Shown here piece after piece: positions 26,056 through 34,965 of a stretch of DNA of 64,000 nt. The DNA lies in contig NZ_AP025458.1 of the NCBI RefSeq assembly GCF_024347295.1, forward strand, positions 1,178,001-1,242,000. Reading direction: 5' to 3'. This DNA is from Vibrio artabrorum. GTDB lineage: Bacteria > Pseudomonadota > Gammaproteobacteria > Enterobacterales > Vibrionaceae. The position numbers and the translations under genes were made by a program. Numbering within the stretch: position 1 is the stretch's first letter; each line of letters opens with the position of its first letter. The notes beneath the pieces were generated by a model. It saw nothing but the letters and a program-made list of their open reading frames with translations, ran no database searches and was not told the DNA's origin.

Positions 26056-26454
26056 TTATTTGTCGTGTTTAATGGCATCTTTAAAATTTCGACCTTTAAT
26101 CATGATCATTTCCATCGTTTCGGCGTTGTATTGCACTTTGATGATGTTGTTTTGGTGATTAATCTTAAGCTCATACACCCAAATATCATCGTCTTCTTCT
26201 AGTTCGACTTTGATAATTCGGCCATAAAGATCGTTTTCGACGGCTGCATACATTTCAGAAAAAGGGCGAATATATCCCTTTTTTACGGCTTGATAGACTT
26301 CGTCTTGATCCTCTTCGAATTCGATATGAGTGCCGACCTTATGGACATCTTGTACTAACTCATGGCCATTATGATCGGAGCTGGCCCATACACAGGCAGA
26401 AGAAAAGAAGCCTAAACATATAGAAAACAATGAAATCATAGCTTTACTAAACAT
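26056..26454 (-). CDS. PepSY domain periplasmic protein
   Basis: A 132-residue exported protein. The signal peptide is MFSKAMISLFSICLGFFSSA with CVWASSD, followed by an acidic PepSY-like fold: YQAVKKGYIRPFSEMYAAVE, IIKVELEEDDDIWVYELKI and IIKVQYNAETMEMIMIKG. PepSY proteins are often encoded with two-component systems and may modulate the sensor from the periplasm. First gene of the operon, 27 bases before the response regulator gene. Confidence 0.8.
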   Translation of the reverse strand: MFSKAMISLFSICLGFFSSACVWASSDHNGHELVQDVHKVGTHIEFEEDQDEVYQAVKKGYIRPFSEMYAAVENDLYGRIIKVELEEDDDIWVYELKINHQNNIIKVQYNAETMEMIMIKGRNFKDAIKHDK

Positions 26455-26558
26455 AGCGAATCCTAGAGAAGGTTGACAATGTTCAGTATAAAAAAATGAT
26501 TCTGAACAGAAAGTGAACCTGATTAATTATGAGAATTTGATACACAAAAAATAGATAA

Positions 26559-28301
26559 TCAACGTTGTTGAAGTTCGTCTTCGAATATTTTATCTCTCAT
26601 TTTCCAAAAGCGTCCTACTTTACGCGCAATCACGAATTGAGGTGGGCGAAATCGATGTTGGTGGGCGACCACTTTAGTTGGGGAAGTTTCTTCGAAAGGA
26701 CGGTGTCTGTCAGCAAGGTGAGGGCGAACAAACTGATCCTTGAATGTCTGCTTTTGCTTCTTTGTGGTTAATGACCAGAATTCATGCACTTGCGCTTGGT
26801 TTTCACCACGATAGGTGACTTTAAGTTGTGTCTTACCTTTTTCGTCTTTGAGTACATTAAGGTCCATCTCTAAGCATTCAAATACGAGGGCGTCTTTTAA
26901 ATTTAACGCTTCTTTGAGCTTTTTGTCGGGGTCAACTAAAGTGGCATCGCACTCATGACAAATACGCGCGGCAATGTCGTTATCAGCTCCGCATTCACCA
27001 CAATACTTGGCGCGGAAGCGATACCCACAGTGTTCGCGTTCTCTGGTGTCTTCGTCGGTAAAGTAGCCCTGGCACTTGCGGCCAAAGTGTTCGAGTAGGA
27101 AGCCATTGCTGTCTAGTTTGCCCCAAAAGTTGTTATTGAAGCCACAAGCTGGGCAGGGAATGGTGATGATCTCACTGTCGGAATCCGGCTTAGGATCACC
27201 GACTTCAGGTTGGTAGAGGTCGTAACTGTTGCCCGCGTAGTCGAGTACCAAACACGCCTTTTTACCCGGCGATAAGCGTAATCCACGGCCAACGATTTGT
27301 TGGTATAAACTGATGGATTCAGTTGGCCGTAAAATCGCAATGAGATCCACATGTGGGGCATCGAAGCCTGTGGTTAATACTGACACGTTAACTAAGAACT
27401 TTATTTTACGTTCTTTGAAATCGTTGATGATTTGGTCTCGTTCGAGGGTTGGTGTTTCGCCGATGACGATGGATGATTCACTTTCGGGCAGTAAACCGAG
27501 GATCTCTTGAGCGTGTCTAACGGTCGCAGCAAATACCATGATGCCGACTTTGTCTTTGGCCAGCTCGATGATCTGGTCGACAATCTGTGGCGTCGCGCGT
27601 TTAGATTGTTCGATAACCATGTCGAGTTCGGCTTCTTTGTAGCGACCGGTGCTCGCTGGCTTGAGCTGTGAAAAGTCATAACTTAAAACGGGGGCATCAA
27701 TCATGTGGGCTGGCGTGAGAAAGCCTTCGTCTAATAGGTAGCGAATTGGGAGTTCGAAAATACAGTCTCTGAAAAAACGAGGCTCTTCAGAACGAACTTG
27801 GCCACGTGTGTGATATTGATAAATCCAACCCATCCCAAGACGATACGGGGTCGCAGTCAGGCCGAGCACTTTGATTCCCGGATTGTTTTCACGTAAGTGA
27901 GAGATGACTTTTTGATAGCTACTGGTTTTTTCATCGGGCACACGGTGGCATTCATCGATAACCAACAGTGAAAATTGGTTTGAGAATGAATCGAGATTTC
28001 GCACCACAGATTGTACTGAAGCAAACACCACTTGTTGGTCGGTCTCTTTTCTCCCTAAACCGGCTGAGAAAATTGAGCCTTTTAACCCGTAACCTTCATA
28101 CTTTTCATGATTCTGTTCAACCAACTCTTTTACGTGAGCCAGTACCAACACTCGACCTTTCGCAAGCCTTGCCAATTCAGCAATTACAAGGCTTTTCCCA
28201 GCACCAGTCGGAAGCACGAGAACAGCCGGAGTTTGGTGTTTTCTGAAGTAATGAATCACGGATTTGACGGAGTCTGCTTGGTATGGTCGGAGTGTATACA
28301 T
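26559..28301 (-). CDS. radD: RadD (YejH) DEAD/DEAH-type DNA repair helicase
   Basis: A 580-residue superfamily II protein starting MYTLRPYQADSVKSVIHYF. Walker A is VLPTGAGKSLVIAEL, the DEAH-type box is VIDECHR, motif III GLTATPYRLG, and motif VI IVGRGLRLSPGKKACLVLD. Two C-terminal cysteine clusters (CPACGFNNNFWGK and CGECGADNDIAARICHEC) should bind zinc. The sequence closely tracks E. coli RadD, which supports recombinational repair with SSB and RecA. The ATG at 28299-28301 is chosen by that alignment. It is divergent from rsuA, as in E. coli. Confidence 0.95.
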   Translation of the reverse strand: MYTLRPYQADSVKSVIHYFRKHQTPAVLVLPTGAGKSLVIAELARLAKGRVLVLAHVKELVEQNHEKYEGYGLKGSIFSAGLGRKETDQQVVFASVQSVVRNLDSFSNQFSLLVIDECHRVPDEKTSSYQKVISHLRENNPGIKVLGLTATPYRLGMGWIYQYHTRGQVRSEEPRFFRDCIFELPIRYLLDEGFLTPAHMIDAPVLSYDFSQLKPASTGRYKEAELDMVIEQSKRATPQIVDQIIELAKDKVGIMVFAATVRHAQEILGLLPESESSIVIGETPTLERDQIINDFKERKIKFLVNVSVLTTGFDAPHVDLIAILRPTESISLYQQIVGRGLRLSPGKKACLVLDYAGNSYDLYQPEVGDPKPDSDSEIITIPCPACGFNNNFWGKLDSNGFLLEHFGRKCQGYFTDEDTREREHCGYRFRAKYCGECGADNDIAARICHECDATLVDPDKKLKEALNLKDALVFECLEMDLNVLKDEKGKTQLKVTYRGENQAQVHEFWSLTTKKQKQTFKDQFVRPHLADRHRPFEETSPTKVVAHQHRFRPPQFVIARKVGRFWKMRDKIFEDELQQR

Positions 28302-28398
28302 AAGGTGTCTTGTGTGATGAAAAACAAATAGTGTGAAATAGCTCAACTATTTGAGCAAAGGTGACTATAATACCCGACTTAGATTAGTTGAGGTATTC

Positions 28399-29094
28399 AT
28401 GCGTTTAGATAAATTTCTGTGCGATGCGTTAGGCGTCACTCGAAGAGAAGCAACACACTTATTAAAGTCAAAAGCAGTGACAGTGAATGATGTCATTCAA
28501 AAAAGCGGCTCACTTAAGGTAACACAAGAGTGCGTGGTGGAATGGCAAGGCAATGAACTGAATGTTCACGGCCCACGTTATATCATGCTTTATAAGCCAG
28601 AAGGTTTTGTTTGTTCGCATGAAGATGGTGCAAATCGTATTGCATTTGAATTACTCGATGAAATCAAAATGGATAAGTTGCATTTTGCGGGTCGCTTAGA
28701 TGTCGATACCACTGGCCTAGTGTTGATTACTGACGACGGGAAGTGGTCTCACCGTATTACGTCACCAAAGCATAAATGCGCAAAAACATACCGTGTATGG
28801 CTTGTTGAGCCTGTTGAAGACGATTACGTTGAAAAATTCAAAGAGGGCATCCAGCTTAAGAGCGAAGAAGGCCTGACACTGCCGGCACACCTTGATGTTC
28901 GTGCAGAGCGCGAAGTGCTTCTAACCATTTATGAAGGTAAATATCACCAAGTTAAGCGTATGTTTGCCGCGCTTGGTAACAAGGTTGAAGCTCTACACCG
29001 TGAGCGTATCGGTGAGATCGAGATGGACGAATCTTTGGAGTTGGGTGAATACCGTTACCTAACGCAAGAAGAAGTGGACTCTATCTGGAAGTAA
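28399..29094 (+). CDS. rsuA: 16S rRNA pseudouridine(516) synthase
   Basis: A 231-residue RsuA. An N-terminal S4-type RNA-binding domain (MRLDKFLCDALGVTRREATH) is followed by the catalytic domain with HFAGRLDVDTTGLVLITDDG, holding the catalytic aspartate in GRLDxDT, and VKRMFAALGNKVEALHRERI. It isomerises U516 of 16S rRNA. The ATG at 28399 has a GAGGT site and matches the family N-terminus; the frame is open 48 bases further upstream. It is followed by bcr, as in E. coli. Confidence 0.95.
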   Translation: MRLDKFLCDALGVTRREATHLLKSKAVTVNDVIQKSGSLKVTQECVVEWQGNELNVHGPRYIMLYKPEGFVCSHEDGANRIAFELLDEIKMDKLHFAGRLDVDTTGLVLITDDGKWSHRITSPKHKCAKTYRVWLVEPVEDDYVEKFKEGIQLKSEEGLTLPAHLDVRAEREVLLTIYEGKYHQVKRMFAALGNKVEALHRERIGEIEMDESLELGEYRYLTQEEVDSIWK

Positions 29095-29235
29095 TCCTTT
29101 CTATTTAATGTGGCTGACCAAGGATAGCGTCGGTTGATGATGTTGACTGGTACTAGGAAAGTCTCAGCCAATCTTTTGACTTGCGTACTCACGCCAGTCC
29201 CTAGTTTTTAGTATTCGTTGAACATTCGGAGAACC

Positions 29236-30453
29236 ATGCAAACATCGACCTCTCAAAGCCCTAACTCTCAACCAGAAACGCCTCAATTAGGTTTGGTGCT
29301 GTTTTTGATTTTAGGTGCGATTGGCGCCTTGACGCCGCTCGCGATTGATATGTATTTACCAGCGATGCCGACCATTGCCAAAGATCTTGGTGTCACCGCC
29401 GGTGAGGTGCAAATCACACTCACAGCTTATACCGCAGGCTTCGCATTGGGCCAGTTGCTTCACGGTCCTTTGGCGGACAGTTATGGTCGTAAACCTGTGC
29501 TGTTGATTGGTGTAATTTTGTTTGCAGTGGCTGCGGTGGTCAGTGCGACTACACATGGTATTGAAGCTCTGACGTTAGTTCGCATGGCTCAAGGTTTTGC
29601 CGGTGCTGCGGCAGCCGTCATCATTCAAGCGATTGTGCGTGATATGTTTGACCGTGAAGACTTCGCGAGAACCATGTCTTTCGTTACTTTGGTGATGACG
29701 GTTGCGCCTCTGGTCGCTCCAATGATCGGTGGTTACTTGGCAGTGTGGTTTGGTTGGCGTTCAATTTTTTGGGTGCTGGCTATTTTTGCGGTGATCGTTA
29801 TTTTAGCGGTATTGATGAAAATTCCCGAGACATTGCCGCCAAAGAGTCGTCAACCACTGCGCTTTAAAACGACGCTCCGAAATTATGCCCGCTTGTGTAA
29901 AAACCCGACGGCCATGGGGTTGATTTTATCTGGTGCGTTCTCTTTCTCAGGGATGTTTGCATTCCTCACTGCTGGCTCTTTTGTCTACATTGATATCTAT
30001 GGCGTACGCCCTGACTTGTTTGGTTACCTATTTGGTTTGAACATTGTTGCGATGATACTCATGACGACAATTAATGGACGAATCGTTAAGAAGGTTGGTT
30101 CTCACGCTATGTTGCGAGCCGCGTTAATTATTCAATTACTGGCGGGCTTAGGCTTACTCTTTGGTTGGGTGTTGGATCTCGGACTTTGGGGAATTGTGCC
30201 GTTTGTGATGTTATTTATTGGCACCATTTCGACAATAGGCAGTAATTCTATGGGCCTATTGCTCAGTGGTTATCCAAACATGGCGGGCACGGCTTCATCG
30301 CTTGCGGGGACATTAAGATTTGGTACCGGTTCTGTCGTTGGGGCTATCGTTGCGATACTGCCAAGCGACAGTGCTGGGTCTATGGCTATGGTAATGGCTG
30401 CCTGTGCAGTATTGTCAGCATTACTCTATTGGACATTAGGAAAGAAGGCATAA
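29236..30453 (+). CDS. bcr: Bcr/CflA family multidrug efflux MFS transporter
   Basis: A 405-residue, 12-helix major facilitator. The Bcr hallmarks are LGAIGALTPLAIDMYLPAMP at the first helix, then LHGPLADSYGRKPVLLIGV (motif A) and FAGAAAAVIIQAIVRDMFDR. Members export bicyclomycin, sulfonamides or cysteine by proton antiport; the substrate here is unproven. The ATG at 29236 has a GGAG site 4 bases upstream and replaces an open TTG at 29218. Its stop overlaps the next start by one base (TAATG). Confidence 0.9.
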   Translation: MQTSTSQSPNSQPETPQLGLVLFLILGAIGALTPLAIDMYLPAMPTIAKDLGVTAGEVQITLTAYTAGFALGQLLHGPLADSYGRKPVLLIGVILFAVAAVVSATTHGIEALTLVRMAQGFAGAAAAVIIQAIVRDMFDREDFARTMSFVTLVMTVAPLVAPMIGGYLAVWFGWRSIFWVLAIFAVIVILAVLMKIPETLPPKSRQPLRFKTTLRNYARLCKNPTAMGLILSGAFSFSGMFAFLTAGSFVYIDIYGVRPDLFGYLFGLNIVAMILMTTINGRIVKKVGSHAMLRAALIIQLLAGLGLLFGWVLDLGLWGIVPFVMLFIGTISTIGSNSMGLLLSGYPNMAGTASSLAGTLRFGTGSVVGAIVAILPSDSAGSMAMVMAACAVLSALLYWTLGKKA

Positions 30454-31112
30454 TGTCAAAATACTATATTGAAATTCAAAAGTTAGTGAATGATGCGTTG
30501 GGCGAGCTTTACGCTCTGCATCAAGCTGGCAAAGCGGTTGATGCGCCGATTGCGAATAACCTTTACTTGGTTCGTTGGGTAACGAAGGCGATTAAGGCTC
30601 AATCTTATGATCGTGTGGTTGTGCCTGATTTGGTGCGTTGGCAGAAACAGGGCCGATCACAAGGCAACAATGCTGATTTGACCTTTACCTTCAAACGTAT
30701 TTCTGCATTTTACGGTAAATTCTTCCCGGAAGGCGAACAGCCAAAAGCGTTGAAAGACAGCGATGTTGAAGCCTTTATGGATAAGATGTACGAGATGGGT
30801 TGGAGCGTATCGAGCGAAGATGAGCTAACAACGGGCGGCAAAATTCAGTTTTTCACGGATGGAGAACACTCTTTTGCGCTTTGTGGCAAACAGTGTGACG
30901 ACTCATTTGACGGCGAGTTGATGGTGAAACCAATGAACTGGTTTGTTCGTGGTAATCATGCGGAGTTTATTCAAGCTGCGATGGAAGCCGGTTTCATGCT
31001 TCACAAAGTTACAGACTATAAGTCTGCGGTAAAGTACCACGGTGAGTACATTGTGTATCCTGGCAACCAAGGTAATCAACTGGCTGAGATTCCAATTAGC
31101 GTTATTGGGTAA
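30453..31112 (+). CDS. DUF2913 family protein
   Basis: A 219-residue soluble protein starting MSKYYIEIQKLVNDALGELY. Conserved-looking blocks are NNLYLVRWVTKAIKAQSYDR, LVRWQKQGRSQG and KPMNWFVRGNHAEFIQAAME. I recognise it as the DUF2913 family common in vibrios; no function is known. Its ATG overlaps the bcr stop as TAATG, with AAGAAGG upstream, so it should be translated by coupling to bcr. Confidence 0.7.
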   Translation: MSKYYIEIQKLVNDALGELYALHQAGKAVDAPIANNLYLVRWVTKAIKAQSYDRVVVPDLVRWQKQGRSQGNNADLTFTFKRISAFYGKFFPEGEQPKALKDSDVEAFMDKMYEMGWSVSSEDELTTGGKIQFFTDGEHSFALCGKQCDDSFDGELMVKPMNWFVRGNHAEFIQAAMEAGFMLHKVTDYKSAVKYHGEYIVYPGNQGNQLAEIPISVIG

Positions 31113-31133
31113 TCTCGTAACCATTGAAATGAT

Positions 31134-31160
31134 AAAGACCGCCTAACGGGCGGTCTTTTT
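31134..31160 (+). terminator. Terminator of the rsuA-bcr-DUF2913 unit
   Basis: AAAGACCGCC (31134-31143) and GGCGGTCTTT (31149-31158) form a 10-bp stem followed by T residues. Confidence 0.9.
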
Positions 31161-31242
31161 CTAGCTATGGGGTATGAAGGGGAGTCGTACTTACTTGCTT
31201 TTAATCTCTTTGCTCCTCGACACTCGAATCCCGTATCTGCTT

Positions 31243-32703
31243 TTATTCTTTTCTCATCTTGTCACCCGTATCTCGCATCTGCTCTTGTGCCTGCTTCTCT
31301 ATCGCCTTCACCATGCCTTTAAAAATAAAGAGATGAGCAGGCATCATCACGAACCAATAAAGCAGCCCAGAGAACCCTTTTGGGTGCCACCAAGCTGAGA
31401 TATTGAGAGAGCGAGTGTCACCATGGTCAGATACAGTAATTTCAAGTCGCCCGAGACCAGGGCCTTTCATCCCAAATAGCAGCGATAAAAACTGATTCTT
31501 CTCACAGCGAATGACTTTCCATGAATCGATTTTATCTCCAACCTTTAAGTGAGGTCCTTCAGGCGATTGTCGAATTGGAATACCGCCGCCGAAAAGAACA
31601 TCTAACCATTCTCGCGTACGCCATAAAGCATTGGCAAAAAAATATCCCTGCTTAGGGCTGCCGATTTGTTGAGCGACGTCCCAAAGCGAGGCTAATGAGG
31701 CCGTCGATGTGATGGTTGCGTCGGTTTTCTTAGGGTAGTAACCGTATCCGGCCTGCCAACGTTTGAACGCCGTTTTATCAAACCCCCACACATTACTTTT
31801 GACGAAATTTCCTTCGGCGTGAATCGCTTGCTCAACCATGCTCTCGAATGAGACAAGCTTTTGAGGGTATTTTTCTCTAATAGTGGTCGAACTGGCGATG
31901 AAATCGTGCTTTAAGCCAGCAAGAAGAGCCCGGCCAATGTTAGATGGAACAGAAGTCACCACACCGAGCCAATAGGAAGCAATCTTAGGTGTGAGCAGTG
32001 ATGTCGCCCAAAGCCGAAGTGGACGATCGGCTGTTTTGGCAATATGAGCAAACTGATTCCGATAAGAGATAATATCTGGGCCGCCGACTTCGAAGGTTTG
32101 GTTTTCTGTTGGTGTCTCTTGTGCCAGTTTTAGTAGGTAATAGTTAAGGTTCTGTAAGGCTATTGGGTTGGCTTTGGAGTCGACCCACTTGGGTGCAATC
32201 ATGATGGGTAAGTTGTATACGAAATCTCGCATGATCTCGAACGCTGCAGAGCCTGGGCCAATGATCACGCCAGCTTGAAGTTCGGTCACGGGTACCGGGC
32301 CTTTACGAAGCAGTTCTCCGGTTTTCTTTCTTGCCTGAAGGTGATCAGAATCACCGGTCTGAGGCTGAAGGGAGCTTAGGTAGATGACGTGTTGATTCTT
32401 TGGCCCAAGCGCTGAAACAAAGTTACGTGCCAAGCTCAGTTCATAGTCAATGAAGTCATGACCTTCAGCCATTCCATGCACCAAGAAAAAGATAAGATCG
32501 AAGTCGGGAACGAGTGCCTGTGTCGCGGCTTTATCCACCAGGTCGAGATACTTAAGTGATAAATTGTCGTGAGGTTCGGTTCGAGCGGTTAAATAATCGA
32601 TATGCCTTGCAGCGGCTGTGACGTGATACCCTTGTTCTAATAATAAGGGGAGGAGCTGCGAGCCAACATATCCAGAAGCGCCTAATACTAGTACTTTCTT
32701 CAT
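31243..32703 (-). CDS. NAD(P)-binding SDR protein with DUF2867 domain
   Basis: A 486-residue two-domain protein. The N-terminus is an atypical short-chain dehydrogenase with VLVLGASGYVGSQLLPLLLE (GxxGxxG nucleotide site), a VHGMAEGHDFIDYE segment and IYLSSLQPQTG. From about residue 330 the DUF2867 domain follows (WDVAQQIGSPKQGYFFANAL, RQSPEGPHLKVGD, SAWWHPKGFSGLLYWFVMMP). Related proteins are thought to act on quinone or lipid-like substrates; the reaction is unknown. GGAG lies 6 bases before the ATG. It is divergent from the MATE gene. Confidence 0.85.
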   Translation of the reverse strand: MKKVLVLGASGYVGSQLLPLLLEQGYHVTAAARHIDYLTARTEPHDNLSLKYLDLVDKAATQALVPDFDLIFFLVHGMAEGHDFIDYELSLARNFVSALGPKNQHVIYLSSLQPQTGDSDHLQARKKTGELLRKGPVPVTELQAGVIIGPGSAAFEIMRDFVYNLPIMIAPKWVDSKANPIALQNLNYYLLKLAQETPTENQTFEVGGPDIISYRNQFAHIAKTADRPLRLWATSLLTPKIASYWLGVVTSVPSNIGRALLAGLKHDFIASSTTIREKYPQKLVSFESMVEQAIHAEGNFVKSNVWGFDKTAFKRWQAGYGYYPKKTDATITSTASLASLWDVAQQIGSPKQGYFFANALWRTREWLDVLFGGGIPIRQSPEGPHLKVGDKIDSWKVIRCEKNQFLSLLFGMKGPGLGRLEITVSDHGDTRSLNISAWWHPKGFSGLLYWFVMMPAHLFIFKGMVKAIEKQAQEQMRDTGDKMRKE

Positions 32704-32739
32704 CGTTACTCCATTTATCTTTGTGGTTAAAAACCGAAC

Positions 32740-34173
32740 ATGGATATAATAGCGCGATATATCTCTTTATTCATCAATACGTTCCGTTTGGGTATCTTTA
32801 TGTTGATCTCTTCTATCATTCATCACACTCGTGGCGATTTTATTCGTAAGCTTATTGCGATTGCTGTGCCTATTACTTTGCAGAGTATTATGTTTTCAAG
32901 CCGAGGGTTGGTGGATGTGTTGATGTTAGGTCAACTTGGTGAAGCTGATATTGCAGCCGTGGGGGTTGCTAGCCGGGCGATGTTTGTAACGACCATTATG
33001 CTGGTGGGTGTTACCACGGGTGGTGCTCTGCTAACGGCTCAATATTGGGGGGCGGGTAACCGACAAGGTGTGAGAGAAAGTACTGCGCTGACCTGGCTGG
33101 TTTCGACACTGTTTGCGTTGCTGACAATTGTTTTATTCGTTTCTTTTCCTAAACAAATCATGGGCTTGACGACCCGATCTCAAGAAATCATCAGCCTAGG
33201 CGTTGAATACATCGTTATCACTTCATTTAGCATGTTAACGGTATCTTATGTCAGCAGTATGACTGTGGGCTTAAGGGCGATGCATAGGCCGGGGCTCAGC
33301 ACTTTCTTCAGTGGGATCGGTATTTTATCGAATGTATTCTTAAACTGGGTTTTGATTTTTGGTCATTTTGGCTTTCCGGCTCTTGGGGTCAAAGGGGCGG
33401 CGATTGCAACGCTATTGAGCGGCCTAATTGAAGCGATAACCTTATTTGGCTACCTCTATGGTTCAAAGCACTTACTGGCTTTCAAGTTCTGCGATATTCA
33501 AACTGCCGCGACGATAGAAAAAGTGGTTCGTTTCTTAAAGCTATCACTTCCTACCACCTTTAACTTTTTCGCGTGGGCGGGAGGGCTGTTTGCTTATCAA
33601 GCGATCATGGGGCAATCGGGGGTGCAAGGTTTGACCGCTCTCTCGGTCATGACGCCTGTTGAGTCTATTTCGTTGAGCTTATTGATCGGCATGTCGAATG
33701 CCGCGGCTGTTTTAGTGGGTAACCAACTGGGTGCGAAAAATAATGAAGCGGTTTACTATCAAGCATTAGGTTTAACGATACTGTGTTTCTTTACTAATGT
33801 TGTCGTGGCGATCTTCCTGTATTTTATGCAAACACCAATACTTAATGCTTTCAGTGCGTTGACGGAAGAAACCAGAGCTCTTTCAGAGAAGTTTATGTTC
33901 ATTTTAAGTGTTGGAATCGTCATCCGCTCAATCCCAATGACCGTGATCGTGGGGGTGCTGAGGGCTGGGGGGGATGTGAAGTTCTGCCTTTATCAAGACC
34001 TTATCGCACAATGGGTGATTGGCATTCCTGTGGCAGCCATCGCTGCTATTTATTTTAAACTCGCACCGGAATGGGTATATTTGCTGTTTCTTACTGAAGC
34101 GGTCATGAAGTGGGGGGGCTCGCTTTATCGTATGAAAACAAGGAAATGGATTAATAATTTAATAGGAAGTTGA
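32740..34173 (+). CDS. MATE family efflux transporter
   Basis: A membrane protein of up to 477 residues with 12 predicted helices in two homologous halves. MATE signatures are seen in RKLIAIAVPITLQSIMFSSR, the FSSRGLVDVLMLGQLGEADI region, TTGGALLTAQYWGAGNRQGV and, in the second half, SNAAAVLVGNQLGAKNNEAV. It should export cationic drugs or metabolites using a sodium or proton gradient. The start is uncertain: neither the ATG at 32740 nor that at 32800 has a clear ribosome site, and the shorter form would still be full length for the family. Confidence 0.88.
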   Translation: MDIIARYISLFINTFRLGIFMLISSIIHHTRGDFIRKLIAIAVPITLQSIMFSSRGLVDVLMLGQLGEADIAAVGVASRAMFVTTIMLVGVTTGGALLTAQYWGAGNRQGVRESTALTWLVSTLFALLTIVLFVSFPKQIMGLTTRSQEIISLGVEYIVITSFSMLTVSYVSSMTVGLRAMHRPGLSTFFSGIGILSNVFLNWVLIFGHFGFPALGVKGAAIATLLSGLIEAITLFGYLYGSKHLLAFKFCDIQTAATIEKVVRFLKLSLPTTFNFFAWAGGLFAYQAIMGQSGVQGLTALSVMTPVESISLSLLIGMSNAAAVLVGNQLGAKNNEAVYYQALGLTILCFFTNVVVAIFLYFMQTPILNAFSALTEETRALSEKFMFILSVGIVIRSIPMTVIVGVLRAGGDVKFCLYQDLIAQWVIGIPVAAIAAIYFKLAPEWVYLLFLTEAVMKWGGSLYRMKTRKWINNLIGS

Positions 34174-34293
34174 ACTCGGATCTATCAATTGTATGACTTT
34201 ATCGTTGATGTGATCTATCTTTCAAAATACTTTCTCCTAACAGGGAATTAGTGTAGATTCTCATTCCAAATTCTAACTAATGTGAGCTGTTTA

Positions 34294-34965
34294 ATGTTAA
34301 AACTGTCTGACCTATGTAAAGGCTATGTCGATGGGGGGGAGTTCCACCCTGTTTTACAAGGTGCTGAGTTAACATTAAATCAAGGCGATCAACTCGCATT
34401 AATGGGAGAAAGCGGTTCAGGTAAAAGTACATTGTTGAATCTCATCGCGGGTCTCGATCTTGTCGATTCAGGTGAAATTGTTTTCCCAAACTTCAATATG
34501 CATGATTCTACCGAAAGTTGCCGTACTGCATACCGTCGTAATAATATTGGGCATATCTTCCAACAATTTAACTTACTGCCGACACTTAATATTGCCGATA
34601 ACATCCGTTTCTGTCGTCAACTAAAAGGGTTACCGGAAGATAAAGGGTTATGGAGGCAGATTTTGTCTGCACTCGATTTAATGCCTTTGCTTGGACGTTA
34701 CCCAGAAGAGGCGTCAGGTGGGCAGCAACAACGAGCGGCCATCGCTCGTGCTTTGTATATGGAACCCAAAATCTTGTTGGCTGATGAACCTACGGGAAGC
34801 TTAGATGAGCGTAATGCCGAAGCTGTGATGCGTTTGTTAACCTCTTTGACCCGTCAGTTAGAATGTACTTTGTTGCTTGTTACGCACAGTGAAAAAGTCG
34901 CATTGCATATGGATGGTCGGATCCGGCTACAAGGAGGGCAACTGCATGTTATGGCCCGTAGTTAA
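34294..34965 (+). CDS. ABC transporter ATP-binding protein (LolD/MacB-like, AttE type)
   Basis: A 223-residue ATPase with Walker A GESGSGKST, Q-loop HIFQQFNLLPTL, signature ASGGQQQRAAIARAL and Walker B ILLADEPTGSLDE. The LolD/MacB class works with FtsX-type permeases in mechanotransmission or lipoprotein release rather than solute uptake. The ATG at 34294 is preferred over a GTG at 34282. The end overlaps the permease start by 20 bases. Confidence 0.9.
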   Translation: MLKLSDLCKGYVDGGEFHPVLQGAELTLNQGDQLALMGESGSGKSTLLNLIAGLDLVDSGEIVFPNFNMHDSTESCRTAYRRNNIGHIFQQFNLLPTLNIADNIRFCRQLKGLPEDKGLWRQILSALDLMPLLGRYPEEASGGQQQRAAIARALYMEPKILLADEPTGSLDERNAEAVMRLLTSLTRQLECTLLLVTHSEKVALHMDGRIRLQGGQLHVMARS

